Assembly (NCBI GenBank): GCA_022925895.1
Contig: JAKSYS010000429.1
Location: 1-53,515 of the forward strand
Length of the DNA stretch: 53,515 nucleotides
Origin: Fragilaria crotonensis
Taxonomy: Eukaryota > Bacillariophyta > Fragilariophyceae > Fragilariales > Fragilariaceae
Reading direction: 5' to 3'
In this document: piece after piece, positions 21,997-33,838 of the stretch
Position numbering within the stretch: position 1 is the first letter of the stretch
How the letters are laid out: each line of letters opens with the position of its first letter
Position numbers and translations under genes: made by a program
The notes under the pieces: model-generated
What the model saw: the letters and a program-made list of their open reading frames with translations, nothing else
What the model was told of the DNA's origin: nothing
Databases searched by the model: none

Positions 21997-23912
21997 ATGA
22001 GGAATGCTGTCATGAAAACCGCCTGTTTCACCTTGATCGCTTTGTTCGTTTCGGTAACACTGCCACTTCATCACATCGTCTACATGAGATCGAAGAATTC
22101 TATTTTGAGTACGATTCAGAGTCAGAAGACTCTCCCCACCGCGCGTTCGATGTACGTGAACCAGTCTTGTCGCCTTGTCACCCTATTCATCAACAATAAC
22201 TTACCCTCATTCAGGGTTCAACTCACAAGCCAGATGTTGAATCGAAGACAGCGTTGGGAAGATCTGAAACCTTTGTATGGACACAACTTGATAAAGTGGT
22301 TCAGATGTTGGCCAAGCGTTTGAGCAGCCATGCAGACAACGCGAGGATTAAACACGTCGAAGATGTAAGTAGTTCGATCCACAAAGACGAACAAATTTTC
22401 TAGACTAATTCTCACAAATTCATAGATGCAAGATCGGGAGCTAATCCATTATAGTAGCTTCCATCCGATTCGCTTTTCTATCGAATACAGTTCCCTAGAC
22501 CTCCTGCCTATCACGAGCTTGGAGAATGCTCTCAGAGTCGTTGCCATCAAGAACCTGATCATGCCTCGCATCCTCGAGACTTGGCAGGACGTCGTTTATG
22601 TCCAGCCCCTTCGAGAGGCTCTTGATCTACGTTCCCGTCCTGGCGGGGCTCTAAATCGTTGCTTCGGTACTCTCATGCCACCAAACCCGATCCCGGAGAC
22701 AGACTATCTTCTGGTGGTAAACGGGGAGACTGATGATACGTACCCTTGCAGACTCGGAAACATTGCAGCATACGCCGGACCATGCGTCTTCGATGAACAT
22801 CACTTCAATCCGAGGGCTGTAAGAATAATGATGATTATCGAAATTCCTGACGATGTTGTCCCTGAGCGTCACTCAAACTCTTATCTGCAATTCAACAGGG
22901 GAAAATCACTTTCTGCCTTGAACGTATGGAGACAGTTGACAACGTCATCCCACTAGATCTAATCGAGACCACAATCTCCCAAGGAATTGATGAAGTCGGG
23001 CGTGGCTTAGGTCTCTCATCTGACTTTTTGCCCTTCTACACCAACCCACAGTCAAACATTCCTTACGGATTTGGCCCATTAAGTTCACACAAATGCATCG
23101 CATCTGATTCCTTGATGTCGAGATTACCTGCCAACGTCCAGCTCGGACGCGATGCCGACAATGGAAATCCTTCATATGAGATTAGCGCCCCCATTCTCAC
23201 TCGCGTCATTCAGAATCAACTTAATGATCCAACTATACAAGGTGCTCGACTTGAAACGCAACAAAGCTCAGGTGGGACGATAGGACAATGTGTTGGAAAC
23301 CGCCTTGATGGGCGCCTCTTTGTCAATGAGCTCGTCGATAACGTGACTGTTCAGAGTATTCCAGTCACAACAATGGCTTGGCTGGAGGAGACAGGGTGGT
23401 ACAAGGTGGACTACAGGAAGGCCGCGCCCGAGTTGATTTGTCCGGCGCTTTGCTCCGGGCGTGGCACTTGCGATTGGTCTGGAAATAAGCCACGCTGTCG
23501 TTGTGATGATGCAGACGACCGCACGCCTGGCTGCTTCCGCTTCGTCCGCGGCCTTAATCAGACGAAAGTCAAAGACTTGATTCCCCAAATTCCAGCTCAG
23601 GATTTGCCTGCGACCGATGCTGCCAGAACTCAGCTACCGACTTCGATAGAAGGCTCTTTTGAGCGACAGCCTCCACCTACAACTCGGTCTGGCTCGCCAG
23701 CACTCAAGAGTGTTGATGGTAAGATTGCGAAAGCATCAAATGCGACAAATATTGGAAGGCGCAAGGTTAGATGTACTGGCGACTCGAAACCAGAAGTAGG
23801 CGATAACGAGCACCTCAGGGGCTCGAACCCCACGGCAGGATTGAGACTGAAGAAGAAAGGCGAGCAGAAACGAAGGAGGCGACTCACAATTAGGGTTAAA
23901 GATCTTAATTGA
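21997..23912 (+). CDS. Leishmanolysin-like (M8) protein with lost zinc ligands
   Basis: Four exons: 21997-22151, 22215-22364, 22426-22818 and 22899-23912. The three introns (63, 61 and 80 bp) are GT..AG and all phase 0. Exon 1 encodes a signal peptide (MKTACFTLIALFVSVTLP), then changes frame by one base near 22050. The M8 framework is clear: TDYLLVVNG; AYAGPCVFD joined across the last intron to NPRAGKITFC; GLGLSSDFLPFY; TIQGARLE; GRLFVNELV; LEETGWYKVDY; then a Cys-rich EGF-like piece (CPALCSGRGTC). At the HExxH site the sequence reads DEVGR, and the region of the third ligand reads GNRLDGR where active relatives have a His. So both zinc-binding motifs are gone while the fold signature remains. 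It is probably secreted or membrane-delivered. The C-terminal tail after about 23580 is basic and low in complexity. Confidence 0.75.
22152..22214 (+). other. Intron 1 of the leishmanolysin-like gene
   Basis: 63 bp, begins GTACGTG and ends CATTCAG. Removing it keeps the frame (phase 0) and joins two acidic exon pieces. Confidence 0.7.
22365..22425 (+). other. Intron 2 of the leishmanolysin-like gene
   Basis: 61 bp, begins GTAAGTAG and ends TTCATAG, phase 0. Confidence 0.75.
22819..22898 (+). other. Intron 3 of the leishmanolysin-like gene
   Basis: 80 bp, begins GTAAGAAT and ends TCAACAG, phase 0. Splicing restores the conserved M8 run from AYAGPC to the following ITFC block. Confidence 0.8.
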
Positions 23913-24042
23913 TTGAACGTTTCTATCGCTGCAGGTAGGAAAAGATCATCATTCAGTTTCGTGTCGTGACTCCATAGCGCTGGACTTTTTTCGCGCGCAC
24001 GAGACTCAAGCAGCTTACGTTCCTCTTCGGTAGTGAGGCAAT

Positions 24043-26564
24043 TCACACTCCGAGCTGTAAGCGACGAAGTTGGTTTATCTTGGAGACCTCGACCATTTGA
24101 CGGAGGCTTCTTCGGGCGTCGCTGAGTAGCTCAATCAACTCGCTCAGCTCCTTTCCTACGGCAGCTGCAGCATGGTAGTCGCTCTCATGTTTCTGCTCTT
24201 CGTGTCCTTCAACTGCTGCCCTGTCAGCAGCTTTCTGGCGAGCTTTATCAAGGACGGATTCCTGCTTCTGAAGTCGCCTCTTCTCCGCCCGGTTTCGCCG
24301 CGAAACAATTTTCCTTGCGCAGACATGGCACATGAAGTCTTCATCTGGTTCGGGTGGCGTAATGGTTATCTTCGTGAGAATGCAGTTGAGATGCACAGCA
24401 TTGCAGCAAAAGTCACAGAGTAATAAGTCACCGCCATCTTTGCATATAACGCAGTCATCCGGGTAATCGCCGTCGTATCTTTGTATTGTCGGGTATCGTC
24501 CCGTCTTCGCCTCGTCGATAAGAACCTGAACATCAACAATTGGCACGTCTGGGGATTCGGCATCGTCGTCATCATCGTCGTCGTTGGCGCCCACCTCGTC
24601 ATCAACTGCTTCACCGTTCTCCCGCTTCCTTCCTCCTCCTGACTTCCTTGCTTTCGTCTGTCTACTGCGTTCGACTCCTTTGGGCGGTCGCGGTTTCTTG
24701 AAATTCAAAGACTTGAATACCGAAGCATACATGGCGCCTTCTTTCTTGTCGGATCTCTTCACGGTCTCCTTCCGAATTTCTTCTCGAAAGAACTTTAGGG
24801 TGTCATCTAGTTCTTTAACTCGCATTTCGAATTTGATCGCATCACCCTTTTCCAAAACACTGGGTGCCTTGACCGCCGCAGGCAATGAAAATCCAAGGGA
24901 AAGCCATACTTGTGCGTATACCCCCATTTCTCCTTTGCGCTTCTTTTCGTTGGGTCGTTTTCCAAAACGTAGCAAGTGACGCTCTACCCGCGCTTGAACG
25001 ATATCATTCATCTCTTTACGTTGAGCAGCACGGACGATGGCCTTCTTCTTGCAGACTGCTCCCTGGAGATGGTAGACAAATCCTTCTTTGGACGTGTATT
25101 CCGTCCCACAATCAATGCATGTGAAGACATTGGCGTTGGGAGAATAAGATTTCGTGAGCTCGCGCCTTCGTAAATAAAGAGTGGCTTGAAATCCAGTGAT
25201 GGGGGTTGGCGTTGATGATTCGACTGTCGTGAAGTCTTGATCAGGCGAATACAATCGTCGACGTTCGTCAGGAATCAAGGTGCACACAACAATTCTATCC
25301 GGCAAGGCTTCTGGTGGATGAATTGGATCTTGTCTAAGACCTTGATCCAATATCAGGGGCTTGGCGTCCGTCGTGATTGACGAGGTTCCGCCAAAGTAAG
25401 CGTTCCGCGTCGTGTCACTCCGAACATTGTCAAACTCGTACGTGCGCCGCAGACGACGTCGACGGAGACGTGATTGGAAACCAAAGTCGAGATAAACTTT
25501 GCGTTTCTGCACAACTTGCTTGTCTCTGTGACTGACGTACTTTTTGTGAACTTCCTTGATGTCATCAGGATAAACATAGGTAGACCTCCCACGATCGTCC
25601 GCTACGACTTCGACTACTCCATACTTGGTGATGTATCTGGAGCCTTTCTCAAGTGTTGGAAAGGATACACTGCCGGCCAGATTAGTCACAGACTGTTCGG
25701 TACAGACGCCGTGCTCTGGTGATATTGTCGGTTAGTGTGTTAACAAGCCGCTGGGTGTGCGGAGTATGAACCATTGTGTACTTACTGACGTGGTAGTTCT
25801 TGCCAAGGACACTAGTAAACACTTTCTTACATTTGGGGCAGGTACGATCTTCCATAGAACCGCGAAAACGTTGCGATTCTTTTACCTTTGGACGACCCAC
25901 GATGCTTTTCTTTCGTTTCTTGAAGGAGCAGGTGATCGTTTCAGCTTCTCCGGCATCGACTCTTTTCGACAGACAAAATTGTCTTGGGAAAGAGTGGACG
26001 ATGTTAGATCATTGGATATATTGGTGCAGCAGAACCACGTGTGCGTGCAAAACACCTACCTACGTGATACTTCAAACCCTGGACGGTGACAATCACCTTT
26101 CCACAGTGCACACATGTACGATCGGCCACTGCACCTCGTCCCTTTGGGCCTTCTGGGGAGCGCTTGGAGTCCTCCTTTCCTTGTGTTTTCCTCCCGCTCG
26201 TCGGATTTGTAGTCAACGTCGCTATCGTCCTTTGCCTCTCCTTCCGACTGAGTCGCTCTTGTGTCGTCGCCATCCGATTGGCTTCCCACATCGGTATTGT
26301 TACGTGCAGTCCCATTATCTACGTGCCGTTGTCTTTCCTTGTTCTTGTTGGTGGCGACGGAGATTTCACCACTTCTTCGGCAGTTTCAACGTGGAGCTCC
26401 TTCGATGCACGTCTAGGCCGTTTTCTTGCCTTACCAGGATCACAATTGTTTGGTGGATCTTGATCTGCTTCAAGAGCGGGAGCATTGGAACTAGGACGAT
26501 TTTCAACTGCATGACTCTCGCTTTCTTCCTCAACTTTGATGCGCTTCCGTCTTGTCTTCACCAT
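24043..26564 (-). CDS. PHD-finger protein with repeated C2H-type zinc motifs
   Basis: A multi-exon nuclear-type protein. Starting at the ATG (26562-26564) it has a basic, acidic-patched N-terminus, then TCVHCGKVIVTVQGLKYH (exon 1, ending about 26064), TCPKCKKVFTSVLGKNYH (exon 2, about 25790-25960), and in the last exon (from about 25692) TCIDCGTEYTSKEGFVYH. All three share C-x2-C-x8-9-G-x2-Y-H. Further on is a canonical PHD finger: CVICKDGGDLLLCDFCC, AVHLNC and a CHVC end (about 24310-24460), the type that reads histone H3 tails. A basic coiled-coil C-terminus follows. Introns fall directly after the first two YH pairs. Exon 1 needs frame changes near 26325 and 26200, and the splice phases do not close exactly, so exon ends are approximate. 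It is likely a chromatin factor; the family name is unknown to me. Confidence 0.75.
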
Positions 26565-27264
26565 GATCTTCTGCGTAAAGTTGCCAATGGCGATCAATAC
26601 TCTACACTCTATACCTCTATACTGTATTTGTTGGCAGTGAAAAGTGAAGAAGTGAAGTGACGGGGGAGAGATGAATGAGGCAAAAGATGCGCGAATCACA
26701 AAACAAAGCACACTCGCAACTCGAACCAAAAGGCTTGCAATAGGTGCATGTGACAGGTGACAGGTGGTATGATAGGTACTCGTAGCCTCGTAGCATGCGA
26801 GAAGCAACTTCCAAAAACATGGATGCAAGGGGGTGTGGCTGGTGGGTCCGCAGTCCGCAGACAGTATCTTCCGGGTTGTTTGGAATCTTATACTAATTGA
26901 TCAGCACTGACAACGCACCAGCACATCAGACATTACTTGTACTTGGTTCTACGGTAGGAGACGGGATGCGTCTTATAGAATTTCCGTGACAGTATGTCAT
27001 ATGCGCGTATGGCGTACGTGTCGTCAGGTGATCTGAAGTGGTTCCACCCGGAGCTGTTTGTATCAATTAACTCCGTAGAACTCGACGTAGAAAAGAAGAA
27101 ATCGGGACAGTCCTAATATGAGATTCCGTCCGACTTGAAGTTCCGTTGCGCTTCTTCCTCTGTTCCCTGAACGATTGATCCAACCCTCCGAAACATCTTC
27201 GACACCGGTACATCACTGGAGTTCGTGATTACTACACTCGACAGCCTAACATTGCCCTGCCAAG
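26565..27264. promoter_or_regulatory. Divergent intergenic region
   Basis: 700 bp between the PHD gene (minus) and the first coproporphyrinogen oxidase (plus). It holds a short GTGACAG heptamer duplication at 26750-26767. No coding region is convincing; open frames on the minus strand up to 26828 are upstream extensions of exon 1 without support. Confidence 0.4.
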
Positions 27265-28623
27265 ATGAGAGTAAGCGTCGCCCTCCTTTCACTGTTGTCG
27301 ACAGTATTTGTCGCCAATGGATTCGGAATCAGCCCAAACAGAGCACAAATTCACTCGATGCGTGGGGGATCAAGGTGAGTACGTGCTAATGCTAGCACGG
27401 AACGAGCGGCCACTGTTTTGGTTCGGATTAGGTACTCAACTGTGTAAATGTGTCTCTTGCTTTTCAAAGTTTCGCTTCCAAGGTTGAACCAGAGACTAAG
27501 GTGGAGGGTAAGAAGGCCCCTGAGGACGCTCCGCCGGCAAACCTCGGATGGGACTCTCATTCAGCAGTTGTAAGTTACATTCTGGTCGATGTCGACAAAA
27601 CCACCTTTCCACCCCACGGCGTATCCCGTCGCTGACACTCTGACTTTACCAACAGGACGTGGCACCCGACAGTTTGGTCCGCGAAGAAGATGGCCCTGAC
27701 GGAAACTACCCCATGCGAGCCAAGATGGAGAAAATGTTGCGCGAAGCACAAATCTCCATCACGCAAGCCATTTCCGATATTGATGGCGGCGCCTCCTTCC
27801 GAGAGGACTGCTGGACTCGTGCCAACGGTGGTGGCGGTATGTCTCGCGTTCTGTCGGGAGGAGACGTCTTTGAAAAGGCTGGCGTCAACCTCTCTGTCGT
27901 GTACGGTACCATGCCTCAAGAAGCACTCCAGGCTGCCACTGAACGCGGTGTGGACCGTGCCAAGGGTATGGCCCCGGAGAGAGTTCCATTCTTTGCATGT
28001 GGTCTGTCGTCCGTGATGCACCCCAAGAACCCATTCTGCCCTACCATGCATTTCAACTATCGCTACTTTGAGACGGATGGTGGTGTTTGGTGGTTCGGTG
28101 GAGGTACTGACATTACTCCATGCTACGTCGACGAAGACGACATGAAGCATTTCCACGGCACATACAAGGAGGTGTGTGACCGTCACGATCCAAATTACTA
28201 CCCCGAGTTCAAGGCATGGGCCGACCGATACTTCCAGATCCCTCACCGTGGCGAGACTCGCGGGTTGGGAGGAATCTTCTTCGACGACCAGAACGACCGC
28301 GACGCCGACTTGATTTTCGACTTTGCCAAGGACGCTGTGAACTCTGTGGTCAAGGCATACGGACCAATCATTGAGAAGCACAAGAACGATGACTTCACTC
28401 CAAAGCAGAAGGAGTGGCAACTGATGCGACGAGGACGCTACGTGGAGTTCAACCTTGTGTACGACCGCGGAACTGTGTTCGGATTGAAGACTGGTGGACG
28501 CATTGAAAGTATTTTGATGAGCCTTCCCGAGACTGCTCGATGGGAATACAATTTCACCCCGAGGAGGGCAGTCCCGAGGCTGACTTCATTGATGCGTGCA
28601 AGAATCCAAGGGAGTGGGTTTAA
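27265..28623 (+). CDS. hemF: Coproporphyrinogen III oxidase, plastid-targeted, copy 1 (C-terminal frame change)
   Basis: Oxygen-dependent coproporphyrinogen III oxidase: oxidative decarboxylation of two propionates to give protoporphyrinogen IX in heme and chlorophyll synthesis. Exons are 27265-27374, 27470-27569 and 27656-28623; splice phases are 2 and 0. Exon 1 encodes a signal peptide ([17 protein letters not shown]) followed by NGFGIS, an ASAFAP-like site for entry into the complex plastid. Family blocks are complete: [51 protein letters not shown] and [16 protein letters not shown]. At 28557-28560 a C run has four bases where copy 2 has five. The frame slips and the last 30 or so residues are scrambled; with the longer run the stop falls at 28621-28623, and without it at 28639. 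It also lacks one Gly codon after MAP compared with copy 2. Confidence 0.93.
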
Positions 28624-28639
28624 CTTTCTAATTTTTTGA

Positions 28640-29106
28640 CCGTTATGGAACTTCAAATTTCAAATTGGTAATAGTTCGCCTTGCACGGAAACCTCGTCGC
28701 CATGGATGTGGATCCAGTCGGGCCACAGTATCGATCTGGTCTTCTAGTTGCTACAGTAGAAGTACTCCGTTTTGCGGACCACTTGAAATAGATGACTCCG
28801 CACTGGATAACATAGTTGTAGGAAATCGAAAGACTCACGTAATAGGTTGGTCGCAATGCGAACTTTTGCTCCATCAACTTGAGCCAGAAAGAGCAGCAAA
28901 TCTTTTGATTTTCCTCCGATCGAGAATGTCATACTGGAATTGAGTATATGCACGACCGTAGGTTGGTGACGCATCGTAGAAATAAGTGGCTTTGGTACAT
29001 GAACAAAAATGATGCAAAACCGAACTCACTATTTGTGGACGCCAACAACTTAGTTTCAAAATTTTCGCGCGACGGAAATCATCATCCATCTCCATCCGAC
29101 ACCAAG
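28640..29106. other. Spacer between the tandem hemF genes
   Basis: 467 bp with no supported gene. It must contain the end of copy 1 and the promoter of copy 2, and shows no obvious similarity to the region in front of copy 1. Confidence 0.5.
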
Positions 29107-30450
29107 ATGAGAACAACTGCGGCATTTGTTTCCACGGCATTGACATTCTTTGTCGTAAAAGGATTCGACATTACGCCGATCATGGCCCGTGTTCCAGTCA
29201 GTAGCTGTGGCCAGACTCGAAGGTGTGTATGCGTAGCGCATGTAGCATACTGTGCGGCGCAGTTATTGGCATTTGCACTCACGCCGTTTGACATTCACTT
29301 AGATTCGCAGTCGCAACTGAGGTTGAGACTAAACCAGAGAATAAGAAGGTAACCAATGTTGGTTCTCCAGTCAATAGTGGGTCATGGGACACCCATCTTG
29401 ATATTGTGAGTAGTCTTCTTGAAGAAGTTTCCCGCAATATGGTACAGCTACTAACTCACTTCATCGGAACAACAGGATTCTCCTCCTGACACCTTGGTCC
29501 GCGAAGAAGATGGTCCTGACGGAAACTACCCCATGCGAGCCAAGATGGAGAAAATGTTGCGCGAAGCGCAAATCTCCATCACGCAAGCCATTTCCGACAT
29601 TGACGGCGGCGCCTCCTTCCGAGAGGATTGCTGGAAACGCGCCGAGGGCGGTGGCGGTATGTCACGAGTTCTGACTGGAGGCAACGTCTTTGAAAAGGCT
29701 GGCGTCAACCTCTCTGTCGTGTACGGAACCATGCCCAAAGAAGCACTCACGGCTGCCACCGAGCGCGGTGTTGACCGTGCCAAGGGTATGGCCCCGGGAG
29801 AGAGAGTTCCATTCTTTGCATGTGGTCTGTCGTCCGTGATGCACCCCAAGAACCCATTCTGCCCTACCATGCATTTCAACTATCGCTACTTTGAGACGGA
29901 TGGTGGTGTTTGGTGGTTCGGTGGAGGTACTGACATTACACCATCTTACATCGACGAAGACGACATGAAGCATTTCCATGGCACATACAAGGAGGTGTGT
30001 GATCGTCACGATCCAAATTACTACCCGGAGTTCAAGGCATGGGCCGACCGATACTTTCACATTGCTCACCGTGGTGAAACACGTGGATTGGGAGGAATCT
30101 TCTTCGACGACCAGAACGACCGCGATGCAGACTTGATTTTTGACTTTTGTAAGGATGCTGTGAACTCTGTGGTCAAGGCATACGGACCAATCATTGAGAA
30201 GCACAAGAACGACGACTTCACGCCAAAGCAGAAGGAGTGGCAACTGATGCGACGAGGACGCTACGTGGAGTTCAACCTTGTGTACGACCGTGGTACCATA
30301 TTTGGATTGAAGACTGGTGGACGTATTGAAAGCATTTTGATGAGCCTTCCCGAGACTGCTCGATGGGAATACAATATCACCCCCGAGGAGGGCAGTCCCG
30401 AGGCTGACTTCATCGATGCGTGCAGGAATCCTAGGGATTGGGTGTATTAA
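29107..30450 (+). CDS. hemF: Coproporphyrinogen III oxidase, plastid-targeted, copy 2
   Basis: Same reaction and family blocks as copy 1, intact through the normal C-terminus (ending NPRDWVY). Exons are 29107-29222, 29303-29405 and 29476-30450, giving 397 residues; intron positions and phases (2, 0) match copy 1, so the pair arose by tandem duplication. The targeting part is [20 protein letters not shown], again a signal peptide ending at a Phe. Exons 1-2 and the introns have diverged strongly from copy 1, while exon 3 is nearly identical even at silent sites. This suggests gene conversion limited to the catalytic exon. The next gene (minus) converges from the right. Confidence 0.95.
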
Positions 30451-30732
30451 ATCGCCACTTCAATCGGCCGAGTAGAATGAATTACATGACGATCTTGTAC
30501 GCCTTGCTGTAGGAACTCCTGGTAGAAAATGCATTGACGCGGAAGTTTACATGTTAAGCACGCGACGTTGACATGACAAGGATCCTACATGCGATCCAAT
30601 AGAGCTGGTCCATACACATCAAGGGATATAAATGTGTTTTGTCATTATTAAACCAACGATAGATCCTGGCAGCGCACTTCTGAATGCGCACGCTTTAATC
30701 CAACCTGTCGCCATAAATTGTCCGGAAATTTC

Positions 30733-32614
30733 CTATTGCGGTCCATTTGGGTAGTCTCGTCTTGTATTGGAGCGCCCACGCCTCAAGGGCGAAGATCGTT
30801 TGCTGCTGGTTCTCGTCGGCTGTGGTGGGCGGCTTTCCCGAGACGACGAGAATGGACTGGGCCTCGTGTAACTCAAATCCTCTAGTGCCGCCGAAGCCAC
30901 AACCGGTCCGCTGCGATCGTTGAGCCCGGTGCAGTTAAAGGAACCCACAATTTGACGAGCTGACTGAGCCAATCCACTTCCAATGGAAACGACCGATTCC
31001 GCAGTTCTACTCCTCGAACCCGCGGTATCAAAGGTCATGTTCATATTAATCTCGTCATCCACACCCTGTCGATCATTAGACCATTTCGACGAGAGGCTAC
31101 GGGCTTGCTCCATATACCCTTCACCGGTGGATGCGCCATGTTTCTCCTTGAGATACTTTTTCTTAAACTGGTCTACCACTTCTTGGGATGCAGTCAATCG
31201 CTCCTCCCATTCCTGTTCAAGAAAAATGGATAAGGTGTTAAACAACTGATCTGGCAACACGCAAGCACACAAGGAGGATGTACCAATGACGTACAGCTCT
31301 TGCCATCAAATATTCTCCCTTCAACTTTCCAAGTTGCTGTTCCAACAATTCCTCGTTCTTCTGCTGGGACCTCTGTGCTTCGCCCAACGCAACCCAGAAT
31401 CGCTGCGCTACGCTTTGCAATGGTGTGTTATCATAGACTGGTGCCCCAAGCACTTCCTTCATTTCCTCCACCAAACTTGCCAACGCCTCTGCGGACGACT
31501 GTACCACTTGTCCAGCTGCTCCATTAATGGACGGCAGATCCTTTGGTTTGGACAAGACCATATCGCTGCGCTTGGATGTATCGGGAGGAGGGGCGCTCGA
31601 GGCGCGAAGGCCTGATCTCATGACATCGTCCATGGCATAGCGCAAAATAGCACATGCACGATCCGGACTCATGGATTCGGCGCGGGCAATGGAAAGCTGC
31701 AAGCGACCGCGGTGGTCGGAATCGACAGGCAAGAGGGACGACGCATTTTGACAAGCCGCCTCAAAGAGTTGGTAGCACTCCAAATGTTTATTGGCATCAC
31801 GAAGAGAAGATCCAAGGCGAACTGCTTCGGCCAAGACATCCTTAACGTCTTGATCAATGATTTCTTCGTGACGAGAGCCGCCATTAGGCGAGGGAGGAAC
31901 GTCCGAAGCATCGCCGCCTTCGACTTGATTTCTAAGTTGCTTCCTCAAATCGTGCAACTCGGCTTCTCTCCTTGAGGATTCAAAGGCAGCACCCTCCATG
32001 TGGGCAGCCTCGACGACGTGTTGGAACAACTTTTGAACATCAGCAAAGGCATCGATAATGGCCTCACCCATGACATCGTATCCAGCGTCGTAATGCTCCA
32101 TGAGACGTTCAGCAATCGCGAGCAACCCATCTTCGTGACCAGACAGCGCATCCACCAGCAATTCCGGACTAACAACCGCTTCCTGCGGCTCTTCTCGTTG
32201 TGCAGGTGGTCTGCGTTGAGACTGCTGTTGCTGAGGTTTCGGTGGAGATCGAGGAGCGGTCGGACTGGGACGAGAATGCTGTCTCGAAATGCCATTGGTG
32301 CCATTTGAATTGTTAACGGGTGACGGCACCTCGGATTTGACATCTCGTACGGACGCCATGGCTCTTTCTCGCGTTGGGGCGCGATTTCCTACATGACGAC
32401 CGGCCGATTGCGAACGTGTTGATTCGCCTTGGGACGAATTCAGAACGCTGCGTTCCGTGGATTTGGCACGAAGCTCGTTTTCAGAATCAACGCGACGGTT
32501 GTATTCGCGGGCGCGTTGGAGGACGGAGGATCGCGAAGATTGTGTCGACCTGTGAGAGGTGGCGGAACGAGAATCGCCTTCCGTTTCGTAGGGGTACGTT
32601 CGAGTTGGCGGCAT
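30733..32614 (-). CDS. Conserved helical protein of unknown function
   Basis: Two exons: 31295-32614 and 30733-31212, separated by an 82-bp GT..AG intron (31213-31294, phase 0). About 599 residues from the ATG at 32612-32614. The N-terminal 180 residues are Ser/Arg/Pro/Gln-rich and probably disordered. A helical middle (LVDALSGHEDGLLAIAERLM, then VLAEAVRLGSSLRDANKHLE and YQLFEAACQNASSLLPVDSD) resembles an MIT- or TPR-type helical bundle. A coiled coil follows (QKNEELLEQQLGKLKGEYL) and crosses the intron, and the tail is basic and Ser/Arg-rich. The open frame runs ten codons above the ATG without another ATG. I recognise no catalytic motif. A cytoskeletal or trafficking role would be guesswork. 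Confidence 0.7.
31213..31294 (-). other. Intron of the helical protein gene
   Basis: 82 bp; on the minus strand it begins GTACGTCATTGG and ends CTTGAACAG, phase 0. It joins MARA to EWEERL so the coiled coil continues. Confidence 0.75.
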
Positions 32615-33838
32615 TGTGCGAGTAGAGTAGTCCACTTGACGCAACCTACAATGCGTTTCCGATTAATGTGTTCAGGGCCTGAGAGTTTAGTACCTGTATG
32701 GAACTATGGCATGTGTGTATTCAAAGTTGAAAATATTGTCTACTCACTCAATACTCAGTAGTACAGCAGGAAATCAGACAAAGTGTGTCGTGTATGTCGG
32801 CGGCGATGATCGGATGGGAGAGTGAACAACAGTTATACGACTCCCGGAATATACTTTTTCTATTTGGCTACTTTCTTCTGCCACGAAGTCTCCCATAAAT
32901 GTGCATGGGTACAATAGCTACTGTGCTGCTCGTTGCCTTTGCTAGAATAAGGGATATGGTAGTCAGCAACGACAACCCTTTTGGAAAGAGTCAACGGACA
33001 TGCGCTTTGGTTCATGTAGGTAGAAATTGAGACTTTTGTACCGCTGACTGGATCCTTATCCGATATCCGCTTTTGTATAACTTATTGTGTTTGAATCTCT
33101 CACATTAAACGGACCACTGAAATGGAACAGAATGGGAACGCAGGTCAGATCACTTTATGACCAGTGCAAGTACCCAGTAACTTAACGGTCTAAAGGAAAC
33201 GAGAGGCCGCCACTCCAGCAAGGCACTCCTTCCATATGTATCGGGGAGGATTCCACATTTCATTCAAAATGCTGGTCGTACCGTAACCCCTTCGGGTGCG
33301 AACACACAGTCTAATGGCGTGTATCAGACTTCAAGCTGTCGCTTCCAAGCTGTTTCCGTGGTGCTGGCGACGTTGGTGAGAAAAATGTTTCTGCAGGATG
33401 TCAACATCAATAGAGTGATGGTGCGTTCAATTTGCAGCGATTTCAGGCTGAGGAATGGCCAATGGCTGATGCAATGTGTACAGATGATCAACTCTCGCCT
33501 CTTGACGTGAAGAAAGGCCTTGCACAAATCCATTCGCCATCGCGCTCGAGAAGCACTGCAGCATTTACGCTCCATTGTCTATCCAACAGTCATGCCAGCA
33601 TCGCGTGTAGCCTGGTCCAGAACCAGTTTTGAAACAATCGCCTCATAATGTGACTCTTCAAATAGGAGACTTAATTGATTGACTACAATGTAAAACGCAC
33701 GTCAACCTGATCGAGTGGGCATCACTGCTTATAGTTTCCCCTTGCGATGAATAGCCCTTTTCTTCCTGTCGAACCAACTTGATCATCAGTAGATAGAACG
33801 CAAGTAGTGCGTATGTCCATTTGAAACTTTGTTCGTTC
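32615..33838. other. Long intergenic stretch, no gene supported
   Basis: 1.2 kb between two minus-strand genes. Short open frames on both strands near 33320-33630 (63-83 codons) overlap each other, begin mostly at non-ATG codons, and show no recognisable motif. The stretch should contain the promoter of the helical protein gene and the 3' end of LSM5. Confidence 0.45.

Noticed and set aside
27575-28420. 281-codon minus-strand open frame opposite hemF copy 1 (and a 193-codon one opposite copy 2)
   Set aside because: Exact antisense of a strongly conserved enzyme; the open frame follows from its codon use.
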